Assembly (NCBI GenBank): GCA_004557035.1
Contig: SFFB01000011.1
Location: forward strand, 1-64,000
Origin: Bacteroidales bacterium
Lineage (GTDB): Bacteria > Bacteroidota > Bacteroidia > Bacteroidales > Bacteroidaceae
DNA: 64,000 nucleotides
Direction: 5' to 3'
The notes under the pieces were generated by a model, which searched no databases, was not told the origin of the DNA, and was given only the letters and a program-made list of their open reading frames with translations. This document shows, piece by piece, positions 52,949-60,685 of the stretch. The translations under genes and the position numbers were made by a program. Position 1 is the stretch's first letter. Each line of letters begins with the position of its first letter.

Positions 52949-54433
52949 ATGGCAACAATGAAGGCATGCGTCCAGTGGGCGCGAAAGGACGGGTTTTACC
53001 CGGTATTCATCAGAGTGAACCATAAGCGTTCCACTCTGTATATCAAGACTGATAAGATGGTTACGAAACGCGAACTATCGAAGAGCAAGGACATCATGGA
53101 CCCGGTGGTCATGAAATTCTGCACGACGCTTATTCTCGACTACATGGACAAGCTGAACCGTGTGGACATTCGCGACTGGTCTTGCAGGATGATTGTGGAC
53201 TATTTGCAAAAAGGCGATGAGGACATTTCTTTCTCTGAATATGCGAGAAAGCACATTGACCGGCTGATTGACAACGGGCAGGTAAGGAATGCACGAAACT
53301 ATGAGCTGGCACTCAAGCACATGGAACGGTACTTCGGAACTACAAAGGTGAAGTTTTCGCAGCTCACGTCCACTAACATGAGCAACTGGATAAAGACGAT
53401 GGAAAAGACGAACAGGGCGAAAGAAATGTACCCTGTTTGTATAAGGCAGGTGTTCCGAGCTGCAATAGCAGAACTAAACGACTATGACGTTGGGATGATC
53501 AGAATAAAGACAAATCCGTGGATAAAGGTGAAGATACCACAGGCTGACAGGCCTGAGAAACGAGCCATAAGCGCGGAGGACTGCCGTAGGTTCTTCGCCG
53601 CACCCCTGCCGGAAAGTAAGATGAAGTCTCCTCTGCCTGAACTTGGACGTGACGTGGCTATGATGGTGCTTTGCCTCGGCGGCATCAACACGGTTGATTT
53701 GTACAGCCTAAAGAAGGAGGACTATCACGGAGGCATAATCCATTACCGACGTGCCAAGACGATGCGCAGCAGGGCGGACGGTGCTTACTTCGAGATGCGT
53801 GTGCCGGAGATTATACAACCGCTGTTCAAGAAGTATGCTTCAGATGAAAACGACGAGTGGCTTTTCAACTTCCATTCGAGGCTCAGCAACAGTGACAGCT
53901 TCTCCGCAAACGTGAACATCGGCATCAAGAAGATTTGCGAGAGTATGGGAATGGACAGGGCTGACTGGTATTGTGCCTACACTTTCAGGCATACATGGGG
54001 AACGATAGCGCAGAATGATTGCAGGGCAACCATATCGGAGGTGGCTTTCGGAATGAACCACAGCGCAGGGCACAGGGTGACACGAGGATATATCAAACTG
54101 GACTTCTCCCCTGCATGGGAACTGAACGAGCGAGTGATTGATTTCATCTTTTTCTCTGACAAGGCCAGCAAGCAGGCGGCTACTGATGAGGACGAGAGCA
54201 ACGTGTTCCGCATTTCTCCGAAGATGCTCATTAAGGCTGCTGCCTTCTTTCAAGGCAAATGCCTCGCCAGTTTCGAAAACATAGGTTGCTCTAATATCGA
54301 CGAGGTTATTAAGCATCTTGTGGACGAACTGCCTCTGGAAATACCCAACAGGTGCATCGTGCAGTTTAAGATTGTCAATTGTAACAACGGCAAGGTTGCC
54401 GTGTATGAGCGGCAGAAAGGCAAAGGGTTTTAG
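52949..54433 (+). CDS. Tyrosine-type site-specific recombinase, Bacteroidetes integrase type
   Basis: A 494-residue recombinase. An Arm/SAM-like N-terminal region covers about 1-210. The catalytic part has the box II RHT (YTFRHTWGTIA, near residue 346), an H-x8-RGYI segment with the likely Tyr nucleophile (MNHSAGHRVTRGYI), and a RAKT lysine. The box I position reads LGGINTVDLYSL, with Asn instead of the usual Arg, a change also known in CTnDOT-type integrases. About 100 extra residues follow the catalytic domain. Its base composition is visibly lower in GC than both neighbours, so it is probably acquired. It could integrate an element or invert local DNA. Confidence 0.85.
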   Translation: MATMKACVQWARKDGFYPVFIRVNHKRSTLYIKTDKMVTKRELSKSKDIMDPVVMKFCTTLILDYMDKLNRVDIRDWSCRMIVDYLQKGDEDISFSEYARKHIDRLIDNGQVRNARNYELALKHMERYFGTTKVKFSQLTSTNMSNWIKTMEKTNRAKEMYPVCIRQVFRAAIAELNDYDVGMIRIKTNPWIKVKIPQADRPEKRAISAEDCRRFFAAPLPESKMKSPLPELGRDVAMMVLCLGGINTVDLYSLKKEDYHGGIIHYRRAKTMRSRADGAYFEMRVPEIIQPLFKKYASDENDEWLFNFHSRLSNSDSFSANVNIGIKKICESMGMDRADWYCAYTFRHTWGTIAQNDCRATISEVAFGMNHSAGHRVTRGYIKLDFSPAWELNERVIDFIFFSDKASKQAATDEDESNVFRISPKMLIKAAAFFQGKCLASFENIGCSNIDEVIKHLVDELPLEIPNRCIVQFKIVNCNNGKVAVYERQKGKGF

Positions 54434-54654
54434 TCGAAGACGATTGTCAAGTGTCCACTGGCTTCCTCAGCAAGCAGCAGCCAGTTGTATGTTGAGAATG
54501 TGTCTGTATTGTTGAGCGTTACCATACACCCATTGTGTGATGCTGCCTCACGAACTATCTTTCTCACGCTGTTGAACGAGAGGACTTCTGGATTGAATGT
54601 TATTGATGTGCCGCCCTTGACGAGCGCAAAGAGATTTTCAAAAGTTTTTTTCAT
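54430..54654 (-). CDS. Small conserved-looking protein convergent to the recombinase, unknown function
   Basis: A 74-residue frame on the opposite strand. It overlaps the recombinase stop codon by 4 bp (54430-54433). Sequence begins MKKTFENLFALVKGGTSITF and ends ASGHLTIVFD. No signal peptide or membrane helix is seen; it looks like a small alpha/beta cytoplasmic protein. The longer frame to 54744 adds repeat-flanking sequence, so ATG at 54654 is preferred. Its low-GC codon use matches the recombinase, suggesting one acquired unit. Confidence 0.55.
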   Translation of the reverse strand: MKKTFENLFALVKGGTSITFNPEVLSFNSVRKIVREAASHNGCMVTLNNTDTFSTYNWLLLAEEASGHLTIVFD

Positions 54655-55060
54655 TGCAGTAACAATTTGATTTTTCAAGTGGAGAGTGAGTTTTTGTTGA
54701 AAGTAAGTCTTTTGCCCATACAGGGCGTATTTTGCGGGTATCAACTAAACCCAGGGTGTCGTCGTCGCTTCGCTACTCCTCTGCCCCGGGCTTGGTCTTG
54801 TTGCCCTTGCAGGACGCTGCTTGGCCGGTGAGGTGTGTCGACCTTACAGGCCGGATTTAGTGGGGGTGTGCCATACCCGGGCTTACGACCCGGGCTGATA
54901 TGTGGCGCCCTTGCAGGGCTTTGCGTGGGTGGCGCGAATGAAATATCAAAATAACACTCTAAATTTCAATCTCAATTTTGAACACCTTGGCAAATAGGGC
55001 GATTTTTATTGAAAAACGCCCCACCCGCCCCTTGTCTTGCGCCAATGTTCATTCCCCGGG
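54655..55060. other. Gap with R1 copies beside the recombinase island
   Basis: No supportable gene. It contains a rearranged R1-like stretch at 54748-54827 (CCCAGGG, a long loop, then CCCCGGG and GCCCTTGCAGG), the full R1 copy at 54835 and a short AT-rich tail. No attachment-site repeat flanking the recombinase was found by eye. Confidence 0.5.
54835..54927 (+). repeat. R1 three-hairpin repeat, copy n
   Basis: Plus copy with G/C-type middle hairpin (CCCGGGCTTACGACCCGGG, one base shorter loop). It follows the rearranged partial copy at 54748-54827. It is the only full R1 copy outside the 13-27 kb cluster and lies beside the acquired recombinase. Confidence 0.85.
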
Positions 55061-55345
55061 GTCTGTCGTGACGAAATTGCTGTAAAAACTTTTGATTATA
55101 CTTCCACTACGATTGATATGTCTTTCGCAACCGTCCGGATGGCTCGAAAAATTCACGGGATTAGGGAAAAATTTGCCTGTCCCTATTCCAGAAAAAACTG
55201 TCATAAGGCCGGTTTTTCCTGCCATAAGGCCAGTAAGGCGCTGAATATGAAAAAAGAGAGGCCGCCGGGACCTCCCTTCTTCTATCTTTGCACAAATATA
55301 ACCCGAAACGGGCGAAATATAAAAGACAAACTGCCGCGACTGGGT
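55061..55345 (+). repeat. R4 element, copy D
   Basis: Starts with TCTGTCGTGACGAAATTGC, as in copy B at 41.7 kb, then ACGGGATTAGGG...CTGTCCCTATTCC, AAGGCCGGTTTTTCCTGCC, GAGAGGCC...GACCTCCC and CGAAACGGGCGAAATATAAAAGAC. The GAGG stem followed by TTTTTT on the minus strand may terminate the permease gene. The frame 55037-55354 is a repeat by-product. Confidence 0.65.
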
Positions 55346-55375
55346 TGGACGTAAAAACAAGGCCGCGAATGTGGC

Positions 55376-56674
55376 TCACTGATGCTTGCGGGGCTTTTGG
55401 GGGATGAGCAGATTGAGCAAGACGGCCACCACAAACACCACGGCCACGCTGTTGCCGGCAAAGATGATTTGCACGATGGAGGGGAAGTGGGCGAAGATGG
55501 CGGGATTGGACGTGAAGCCTATGCCCACGCTTATCGACACACTGACTATGACCATGTTGCGCAGACCAAAACCGCACCGCGAGAGCATCTCGATGCCGGC
55601 ATAGACGATGCCGCCGAACATCATTACGCTGCAACCGCCCAAGACAGCTTGGGGGATGCTGCTCAAAACCACACCGGCTACGGGGAAAAACGCACAGGCC
55701 ATAATGAACAGCGCGCCGAAGGCTATGGTGAAGCGGTTGACAACCTTGGTGAGCGTGTTGAGACCGACGTTCTGAGAATAAGACGTGATGGGTGTGCAGC
55801 CAAAGAGGCCGCCTATGGCACTCGAGAAACCGTCGGCCGTGACCGACCCGCCCATTTCGCGGGCTGTGGCACTACGCCCCAAGGCTCCCGAACACAGGGC
55901 CGAGGTGTCGCCGATGGTCTCCGTGGCCGAAACGAGATAGACACAGAGCACGGCAATGATGGCATCAAGTCTGAATTCAGGCACAAAAGGCATAAACCGG
56001 GGTATGGATAGGATTTCGCTTTCGCCCACGGCAGAGAGGTTGACCATGCCCATACACAAGGCCACCACATAGCCTACCACGAGGCCGCCCAACACAGAGA
56101 GCGACCTCAGCCTGCGGACGGGGCACACCTGCACGGCCACACAGGCCACCAGCGTAACGGTGCCCACAATCCAGTGAGGCATTGCGCCGAAATCACTTGC
56201 ACCGGCGCCGCCTACAAAGGCTTCGGCACCAATGCCCAAAAGCGATATGCCGATGCCGGTGACCACACAGCCGGCCACGACGGGCGGAATGAAGCGTTGC
56301 CACAATGACGAGCACAATCCCAAAAGGCCTTCGATGACGCCACCCACTATGACGGCACCCATCAAGACGCCCATGCCCTGGCTTTGGGCAATGGAAATGG
56401 CAAGGCCAATGAACGTGCACGACAGACCCATAACGATGGGCAGCCGCGATCCGATGCGCCACAGGGGATAGAGCTGGATGAGGGTGGCCAGGCCGGCCAC
56501 GAGCATACAGTTGCGTATGAGTACGGCACGAATGTCGGGGGCAAGTCCGGCGGCACCGCAGATGATGACCACCGGCGTGATGTTGGTGACAAACATGGCT
56601 AGCACGTGTTGCAGGCCATAGGCGGCTGCCTGGTGTAACGGTACGCGACCGTCGAGTTGATAGATGGAACCCAT
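55376..56674 (-). CDS. Uracil/xanthine permease (NCS2 family)
   Basis: A 432-residue inner-membrane nucleobase transporter with about 12-14 helices (ICGAAGLAPDIRAVLIRN region, GCVVTGIGISLLGIGAEAFVGG, IIAVLCVYLVSATETIGDTSAL). The ATETIGD and GCTPITSYSQNVGL segments are NCS2 marks. It follows the xanthine phosphoribosyltransferase gene by 45 bp on the same strand, so xanthine or a related purine is the likely substrate, coupled to protons or sodium. Confidence 0.92.
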   Translation of the reverse strand: MGSIYQLDGRVPLHQAAAYGLQHVLAMFVTNITPVVIICGAAGLAPDIRAVLIRNCMLVAGLATLIQLYPLWRIGSRLPIVMGLSCTFIGLAISIAQSQGMGVLMGAVIVGGVIEGLLGLCSSLWQRFIPPVVAGCVVTGIGISLLGIGAEAFVGGAGASDFGAMPHWIVGTVTLVACVAVQVCPVRRLRSLSVLGGLVVGYVVALCMGMVNLSAVGESEILSIPRFMPFVPEFRLDAIIAVLCVYLVSATETIGDTSALCSGALGRSATAREMGGSVTADGFSSAIGGLFGCTPITSYSQNVGLNTLTKVVNRFTIAFGALFIMACAFFPVAGVVLSSIPQAVLGGCSVMMFGGIVYAGIEMLSRCGFGLRNMVIVSVSISVGIGFTSNPAIFAHFPSIVQIIFAGNSVAVVFVVAVLLNLLIPQKPRKHQ

Positions 56675-56719
56675 ATTGAGAGGAGTTGTAGTTTTTATGG
56701 CAAAAGGAAACGCCCGTGG

Positions 56720-57313
56720 TCATTGCTTGACGGGCTGCGGCGCGAAGGTGATGGTCTGTGTGGCGTGGTCCATGGCCCGCACAATGGCTATCGACTCGAG
56801 ATGGAAACCGCGTTGGCGCAAGAGTTGTCCGCCTTGTTGCTGCCCCTTCTCTATGGCTATGCCGATGCCCGAGACGGTGCCGCCGGCCTGTTCCACAAGG
56901 CTGATGAGCGCCGAAGCCGCCTGACCGTCGGCCAGAAAGTCGTCGACAATCAAGACGTGCTCGCCGGCCCGTAGATAAGGCTTCGAGACAAACACGCGGT
57001 TCATGCGCTGATGCGTAAACGAATAGGCCTCGGCCATGTATTTGTCGTCGGTGGAGTTGGCCGTCGCCCCTTTCTTGGCAAACACCACCGGCACGCCATA
57101 GAGATGGCCCAGGAGTGTGGCGATGGCTATGCCACTGGCCTCGATGGTAAGCACTTTGTCGACCCGGCGGCCTTCAAACCGCCGCACGAACTCTTCGGCA
57201 ATCTGATGGATAAGTTTCACGTCAATCTGGTGGTTGAGAAAGTGGTCTACTTTGAGGATATTGCCTTGGGCCACATAGCCCTCAGCAGCGATCTTCTCTT
57301 CAAGGAAATTCAT
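56720..57313 (-). CDS. xpt: Xanthine phosphoribosyltransferase
   Basis: A 197-residue cytoplasmic enzyme that makes XMP from xanthine and PRPP. The PRPP loop is HVLIVDDFLADGQAA at residues about 120-135; VLTIEASGIAIAT lies before it. Normal length for Xpt. The frame could start at 57361, but MNFLEEKI at 57313 matches the family start. It is first in an xpt-permease operon for purine salvage. Confidence 0.93.
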   Translation of the reverse strand: MNFLEEKIAAEGYVAQGNILKVDHFLNHQIDVKLIHQIAEEFVRRFEGRRVDKVLTIEASGIAIATLLGHLYGVPVVFAKKGATANSTDDKYMAEAYSFTHQRMNRVFVSKPYLRAGEHVLIVDDFLADGQAASALISLVEQAGGTVSGIGIAIEKGQQQGGQLLRQRGFHLESIAIVRAMDHATQTITFAPQPVKQ

Positions 57314-57358
57314 GGTGTATGGCAGGGTGAAGATTAAAGGGATGTTGATATTCGATAA

Positions 57359-57366
57359 CAAATGTA
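57359..57366 (-). promoter_or_regulatory. Candidate -7 box of the xpt operon
   Basis: TACATTTG on the minus strand, about 45 bp before the xpt start. It lies back to back with the DUF4494 promoter at 57395-57426, so the two promoters may affect each other. The -33 sequence is not clear. No purine riboswitch is recognised. Confidence 0.45.
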
Positions 57367-57394
57367 GGCAATCTTACATAAAACCCACGCATTG

Positions 57395-57426
57395 TTTGGC
57401 CTTTTTTGCGTTTTGCCGTAACTTCG
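57395..57426 (+). promoter_or_regulatory. Candidate promoter of the DUF4494-yggS-phosphatase operon
   Basis: TTTG at 57395-57398 and TAACTTCG at 57419-57426, exactly 20 bp apart. Like the pyrB promoter, the -7 box has C in the TTTG part. Leader of about 27 nt. Confidence 0.6.
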
Positions 57427-57453
57427 CTCAGCAAAATCACAAAACACTCACTT

Positions 57454-57924
57454 ATGAACGAATGGTTTGAATGTAAAATCAAGTACGACAAGACAATGGA
57501 AAACGGCCTTGTCAAGAAAGCCGTGGAGCCTTATCTGGTCGACGCGCTCAACTTCACCGAGGCCGAGCGCCGCATCATCGAAGAAATGAGTCCGTTCATG
57601 ACGGGCGAATTTCAGGTTTCAGACATCAAACGCGCCCGCTACGCCGAATTTTTCGAGACCCCCGGCGACGAGGCCGACCGCTGGTATAAGGCCAAACTCA
57701 TCTTCGTCACCCTCGACGAGAAGAGCGGCAAAGAGAAACGCACATCGCAAAACGTGCTCATACAAGCCGGCACACTGCGCGGCGCACTCGACCGTCTCGA
57801 AGAGGGAATGAAGGGTTCGATGATGGACTACGAAGTGGCTGCCATCAACGAAACGCCCATTATGGATATTTTCCGCTATAAAGCCCCCGACCAAGCCACC
57901 AACGCCGAGGCATTGGAGGACTAA
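57454..57924 (+). CDS. DUF4494 domain protein
   Basis: A 156-residue cytoplasmic protein of the DUF4494 family, common in Bacteroidetes (starts MNEWFECKIKYDKTMENG, central YLVDALNFTEAE, ends near DIFRYK). It has no signal or membrane segment. It precedes yggS by only 2 bp; I recall the same pairing in other Bacteroidales, which hints at a linked function. Function is unknown. The upstream frame start 57406 adds residues before the predicted promoter leader. Confidence 0.8.
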   Translation: MNEWFECKIKYDKTMENGLVKKAVEPYLVDALNFTEAERRIIEEMSPFMTGEFQVSDIKRARYAEFFETPGDEADRWYKAKLIFVTLDEKSGKEKRTSQNVLIQAGTLRGALDRLEEGMKGSMMDYEVAAINETPIMDIFRYKAPDQATNAEALED

Positions 57925-57926
57925 TC

Positions 57927-58598
57927 ATGACCGACTTGCAACAACGGCTCAACGACACTCTCCATGCCCTGCCCGACACGGTGAGCCTCGTGGCCGTCTC
58001 AAAATTTCATCCCGCCGAGGCCATTCGTGAGGCCTACGACGCAGGCCAACGTGTGTTTGGCGAAAGCCGGGCTCAAGAACTGGTGGGCAAACACGACACC
58101 CTGCCTGCCGACATCAAGTGGCACTTCATTGGCCACCTTCAGCCTAACAAGGTGAAGTATATCGCTCCCTTTGTCTCGCTCATCCACGCCGTGGACACCT
58201 TCCGCCTGCTGCAGGAAATCGACAAACAGGCTCGCCGCTGCGACCGGGTCATACCCTGCCTGCTCCAACTGCACGTGGCCGCCGAAGAGACTAAGTTCGG
58301 CTTCACGCCGCAAGAGTGTCGGGAGATGCTCGAAGAGGGAGACTGGCGAGAAATGGACCACGTGGAGATTGCCGGCATCATGTGTATGGCCAGCAACACG
58401 GACAACGAGGCGCGCATACGCGCTGACTTCCAAACGGCCTATCAGTTTTACCGCGAAGCCAAGGCCAAGTGGTTTGCCGACCGTCCGGCGTTCACGCTCC
58501 GCTCATGGGGCATGTCGGGCGACTGGCACATTGCCATCGAAGAGGGCAGCAATATGGTGCGCATTGGTAGCGCCATTTTCGGAGAAAGACACTATTGA
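57927..58598 (+). CDS. yggS: YggS-family PLP-binding protein
   Basis: A 223-residue protein that binds pyridoxal phosphate and helps keep B6 vitamers balanced. The PLP lysine is in LVAVSKFHP at residue about 25. VFGESRAQELVGKHD, WHFIGHLQPNKVKYI and the C-terminal LRSWGMSGDWHIAIEEGSNMVRIGSAIFG are family marks. It overlaps no gene but follows DUF4494 within 2 bp and precedes the phosphatase by 15 bp. Confidence 0.95.
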   Translation: MTDLQQRLNDTLHALPDTVSLVAVSKFHPAEAIREAYDAGQRVFGESRAQELVGKHDTLPADIKWHFIGHLQPNKVKYIAPFVSLIHAVDTFRLLQEIDKQARRCDRVIPCLLQLHVAAEETKFGFTPQECREMLEEGDWREMDHVEIAGIMCMASNTDNEARIRADFQTAYQFYREAKAKWFADRPAFTLRSWGMSGDWHIAIEEGSNMVRIGSAIFGERHY

Positions 58599-58613
58599 TC
58601 ATATCCTCAATCT

Positions 58614-59291
58614 ATGCAAACGCCTAATCGTTCCACGATACGTGCCGTGGTTTTTGACCTCGACGGCACCCTGCTCGACACGATAGCCGACCTTGCCTCG
58701 GCCGTCAACTACGCACTGGCCACTCACGGCCGGCCTGTGCGCACCGACGGCGAGATACGCTCGTTCCTTGGCAACGGCATCAGACGACTCGTGGCCGAGG
58801 CTGTGCCCGAAGGGACCACGGAGAGCGACTACGAAGCCATTTTTGCCACCTTCCGCACCTACTACGTGGCACACTGCATGGAGCAGACAAAGCCCTACGA
58901 AGGCATCATGCCGCTCGTCAAGCAGTTGAAGCAAGACGGGGTGAAGATGGGGATTGTGTCCAACAAACTCCAACCGGCCGTGACACAATTGCACGAAAAG
59001 TTTTTTGCCGGTCTGGTCGATGTGGCCGTGGGCGAAAGACCCGGCATACCGCGCAAACCCGACCCCAAGTCGCTCCTCACGGCCATCGACAACCTCGGCG
59101 CCACACCCGAAACGACACTCTACGTGGGCGACTCGGAGGTGGACATCGCGACAGCGCGTGCAGCCGGTTGCCGCTGCGTGACGGTGCTTTGGGGATTTAG
59201 AGACGAAGACTTTCTCCGCTCTCGCTATCCCGACGCCCACTATATCCATAGACCCGAAGAGCTGATCACGTTGGACTTCAACACGCTCTGA
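58614..59291 (+). CDS. gph: HAD-family phosphatase, phosphoglycolate phosphatase type
   Basis: A 225-residue HAD hydrolase. Nucleophile motif VVFDLDGTLLDT lies at residues about 13-24, motif II GIVSNK, motif III KPDPKSL and motif IV YVGDSEVDI. The cap domain size fits phosphoglycolate phosphatase or related Gph/PpaX enzymes. Third gene of the operon with yggS; substrate is not proven. Confidence 0.85.
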   Translation: MQTPNRSTIRAVVFDLDGTLLDTIADLASAVNYALATHGRPVRTDGEIRSFLGNGIRRLVAEAVPEGTTESDYEAIFATFRTYYVAHCMEQTKPYEGIMPLVKQLKQDGVKMGIVSNKLQPAVTQLHEKFFAGLVDVAVGERPGIPRKPDPKSLLTAIDNLGATPETTLYVGDSEVDIATARAAGCRCVTVLWGFRDEDFLRSRYPDAHYIHRPEELITLDFNTL

Positions 59292-59315
59292 GCGCCACGG
59301 CCTTATGACTCAAAA

Positions 59316-59359
59316 AAACATCAGGGGACGGCTTCTTGCGAAGTCGCCCCCTGATGTTT
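59316..59359 (-). terminator. Bidirectional terminator between gph and serS
   Basis: Stem AAACATCAGGGG / CCCCTGATGTTT, extended by an inner stem GGCTTC / GAAGTC. On the minus strand it is followed by seven T, which fits serS. It can also stop plus-strand transcription from the phosphatase gene. Confidence 0.88.
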
Positions 59360-59379
59360 ATGGCTTATGGTCTGATGGT

Positions 59380-60657
59380 TCAGCGTATCATGTCGGTGCC
59401 CATATAAGGCTGGAGGGCCTTAGGGATACGGATGCCGTCGGGTGTCTGGAAGTCTTCGAGCAGCGCAGCCACGATGCGCGGCAGAGCGAGTGCAGAGCCG
59501 TTGAGTGTGTGGCAGAGGTTGATGCTCTTTTCAGCAGCCGAGCGGTAGCGACACTGCAGGCGGTTGGCCTGGTAACTGTCGAAGTTGGACACACTCGACA
59601 CTTCGAGCCAACGCTTTTGGGCTTCGCTATACACCTCAAAGTCGTAGCAGATGGCGGCCGTGAAACTCATGTCGCCACCACAGAGGCGCAAAATGCGATA
59701 AGGCAGCTCGAGTTTCTGCAACAGGCCCTCGACGTGAGCAAGCATCTCTTGGTGTGACTGCTCAGAGTGTTCGGGCTTGTCGATACGCACAATCTCAATC
59801 TTGGAAAACTCATGCAGACGGTTGAGACCGCGCACGTCTTTGCCATAACTGCCGGCTTCGCGGCGGAAACATTGGGTATAGGCGCAGTTTTTAATGGGCA
59901 ACTCGGCCTCGGGGATGATGACGTCGCGATAGATGTTGGTGACGGGCACCTCAGCCGTGGGGATGAGATAGAGATCGTCTTCGTTGCAATGATACATCTG
60001 TCCTTCCTTGTCGGGCAACTGACCAGTGCCATAGCCTGAGTCGGCGTTGACCACGGTGGGCGGCATGATTTCGGTGTAACCGGCAGCACGGGCTTCGTCG
60101 AGGAAGAAGTTGATGAGGGCTCGCTGCAGACGCGCACCCTGACCAATATAGACGGGGAAGCCCGCACCGGTGATTTTCACGCCTAGGTCGAAGTCGATGA
60201 GGTTGTATTTCTTGGCCAATTCCCAATGGGGCAAGGCATTCTCAGGAAGCACGGTGTCGTGTCCGCCTGTCTTGACGATGAGATTGTCTTCGGCCGAGGT
60301 GCCTTCGGGTACGAGGTCGTAGGGCACGTTGGGGATGGTGTAGAGCAGCTGTTTACGTTCCTCTGTGGCAGCCTTCATAGCCTCTTCGAGGGTCTTGGTC
60401 TGCTCTTTGATGTCGGCCACGCGCTGACGGGCGGCTGCGGCTTCGTCGGCCTTGCCTTCTTTCATCAACGCACCGATTTGTTTGGAGATGGTTTTGGCTT
60501 CGGCCAAAAGACTGTCGAGCTTGGCCTGGGCGGCTTTGCGGCGGCCGTCGGCTTCGAGCACGGCGTCTACGGCTTCACGCGCACCGGCAAAATGTTTTTT
60601 CTCAAGGCCGCGAATAACGGCCTCTTTGTCGTCTGTGATTTGCTTGATTGTGAGCAT
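59380..60657 (-). CDS. serS: Seryl-tRNA synthetase
   Basis: A 425-residue class II tRNA synthetase that charges tRNA-Ser. The N-terminal coiled-coil arm spans residues about 30-105 (AQAKLDSLLAEAKTISKQIG...). Motif 2 is FRREAGSYGKDVRGLNRLHEF, and motif 3 lies in the last 70 residues (NGSALALPRIVAALLEDFQ). Normal length. It follows the MFS transporter by 28 bp in the same direction. Confidence 0.97.
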   Translation of the reverse strand: MLTIKQITDDKEAVIRGLEKKHFAGAREAVDAVLEADGRRKAAQAKLDSLLAEAKTISKQIGALMKEGKADEAAAARQRVADIKEQTKTLEEAMKAATEERKQLLYTIPNVPYDLVPEGTSAEDNLIVKTGGHDTVLPENALPHWELAKKYNLIDFDLGVKITGAGFPVYIGQGARLQRALINFFLDEARAAGYTEIMPPTVVNADSGYGTGQLPDKEGQMYHCNEDDLYLIPTAEVPVTNIYRDVIIPEAELPIKNCAYTQCFRREAGSYGKDVRGLNRLHEFSKIEIVRIDKPEHSEQSHQEMLAHVEGLLQKLELPYRILRLCGGDMSFTAAICYDFEVYSEAQKRWLEVSSVSNFDSYQANRLQCRYRSAAEKSINLCHTLNGSALALPRIVAALLEDFQTPDGIRIPKALQPYMGTDMIR

Positions 60658-60685
60658 ATCGTGTGAAAATGTTTTTGAGAGTTGC

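Noticed and set aside
52707..54740. Prophage or conjugative element around the recombinase
   Set aside because: Only the recombinase and one small gene have foreign composition. No phage, relaxase or transfer genes, and no flanking direct repeats were seen.
57314..57453. Purine riboswitch before xpt
   Set aside because: No purine-aptamer loop sequences are found; the short divergent gap is filled by two promoter-like sites.
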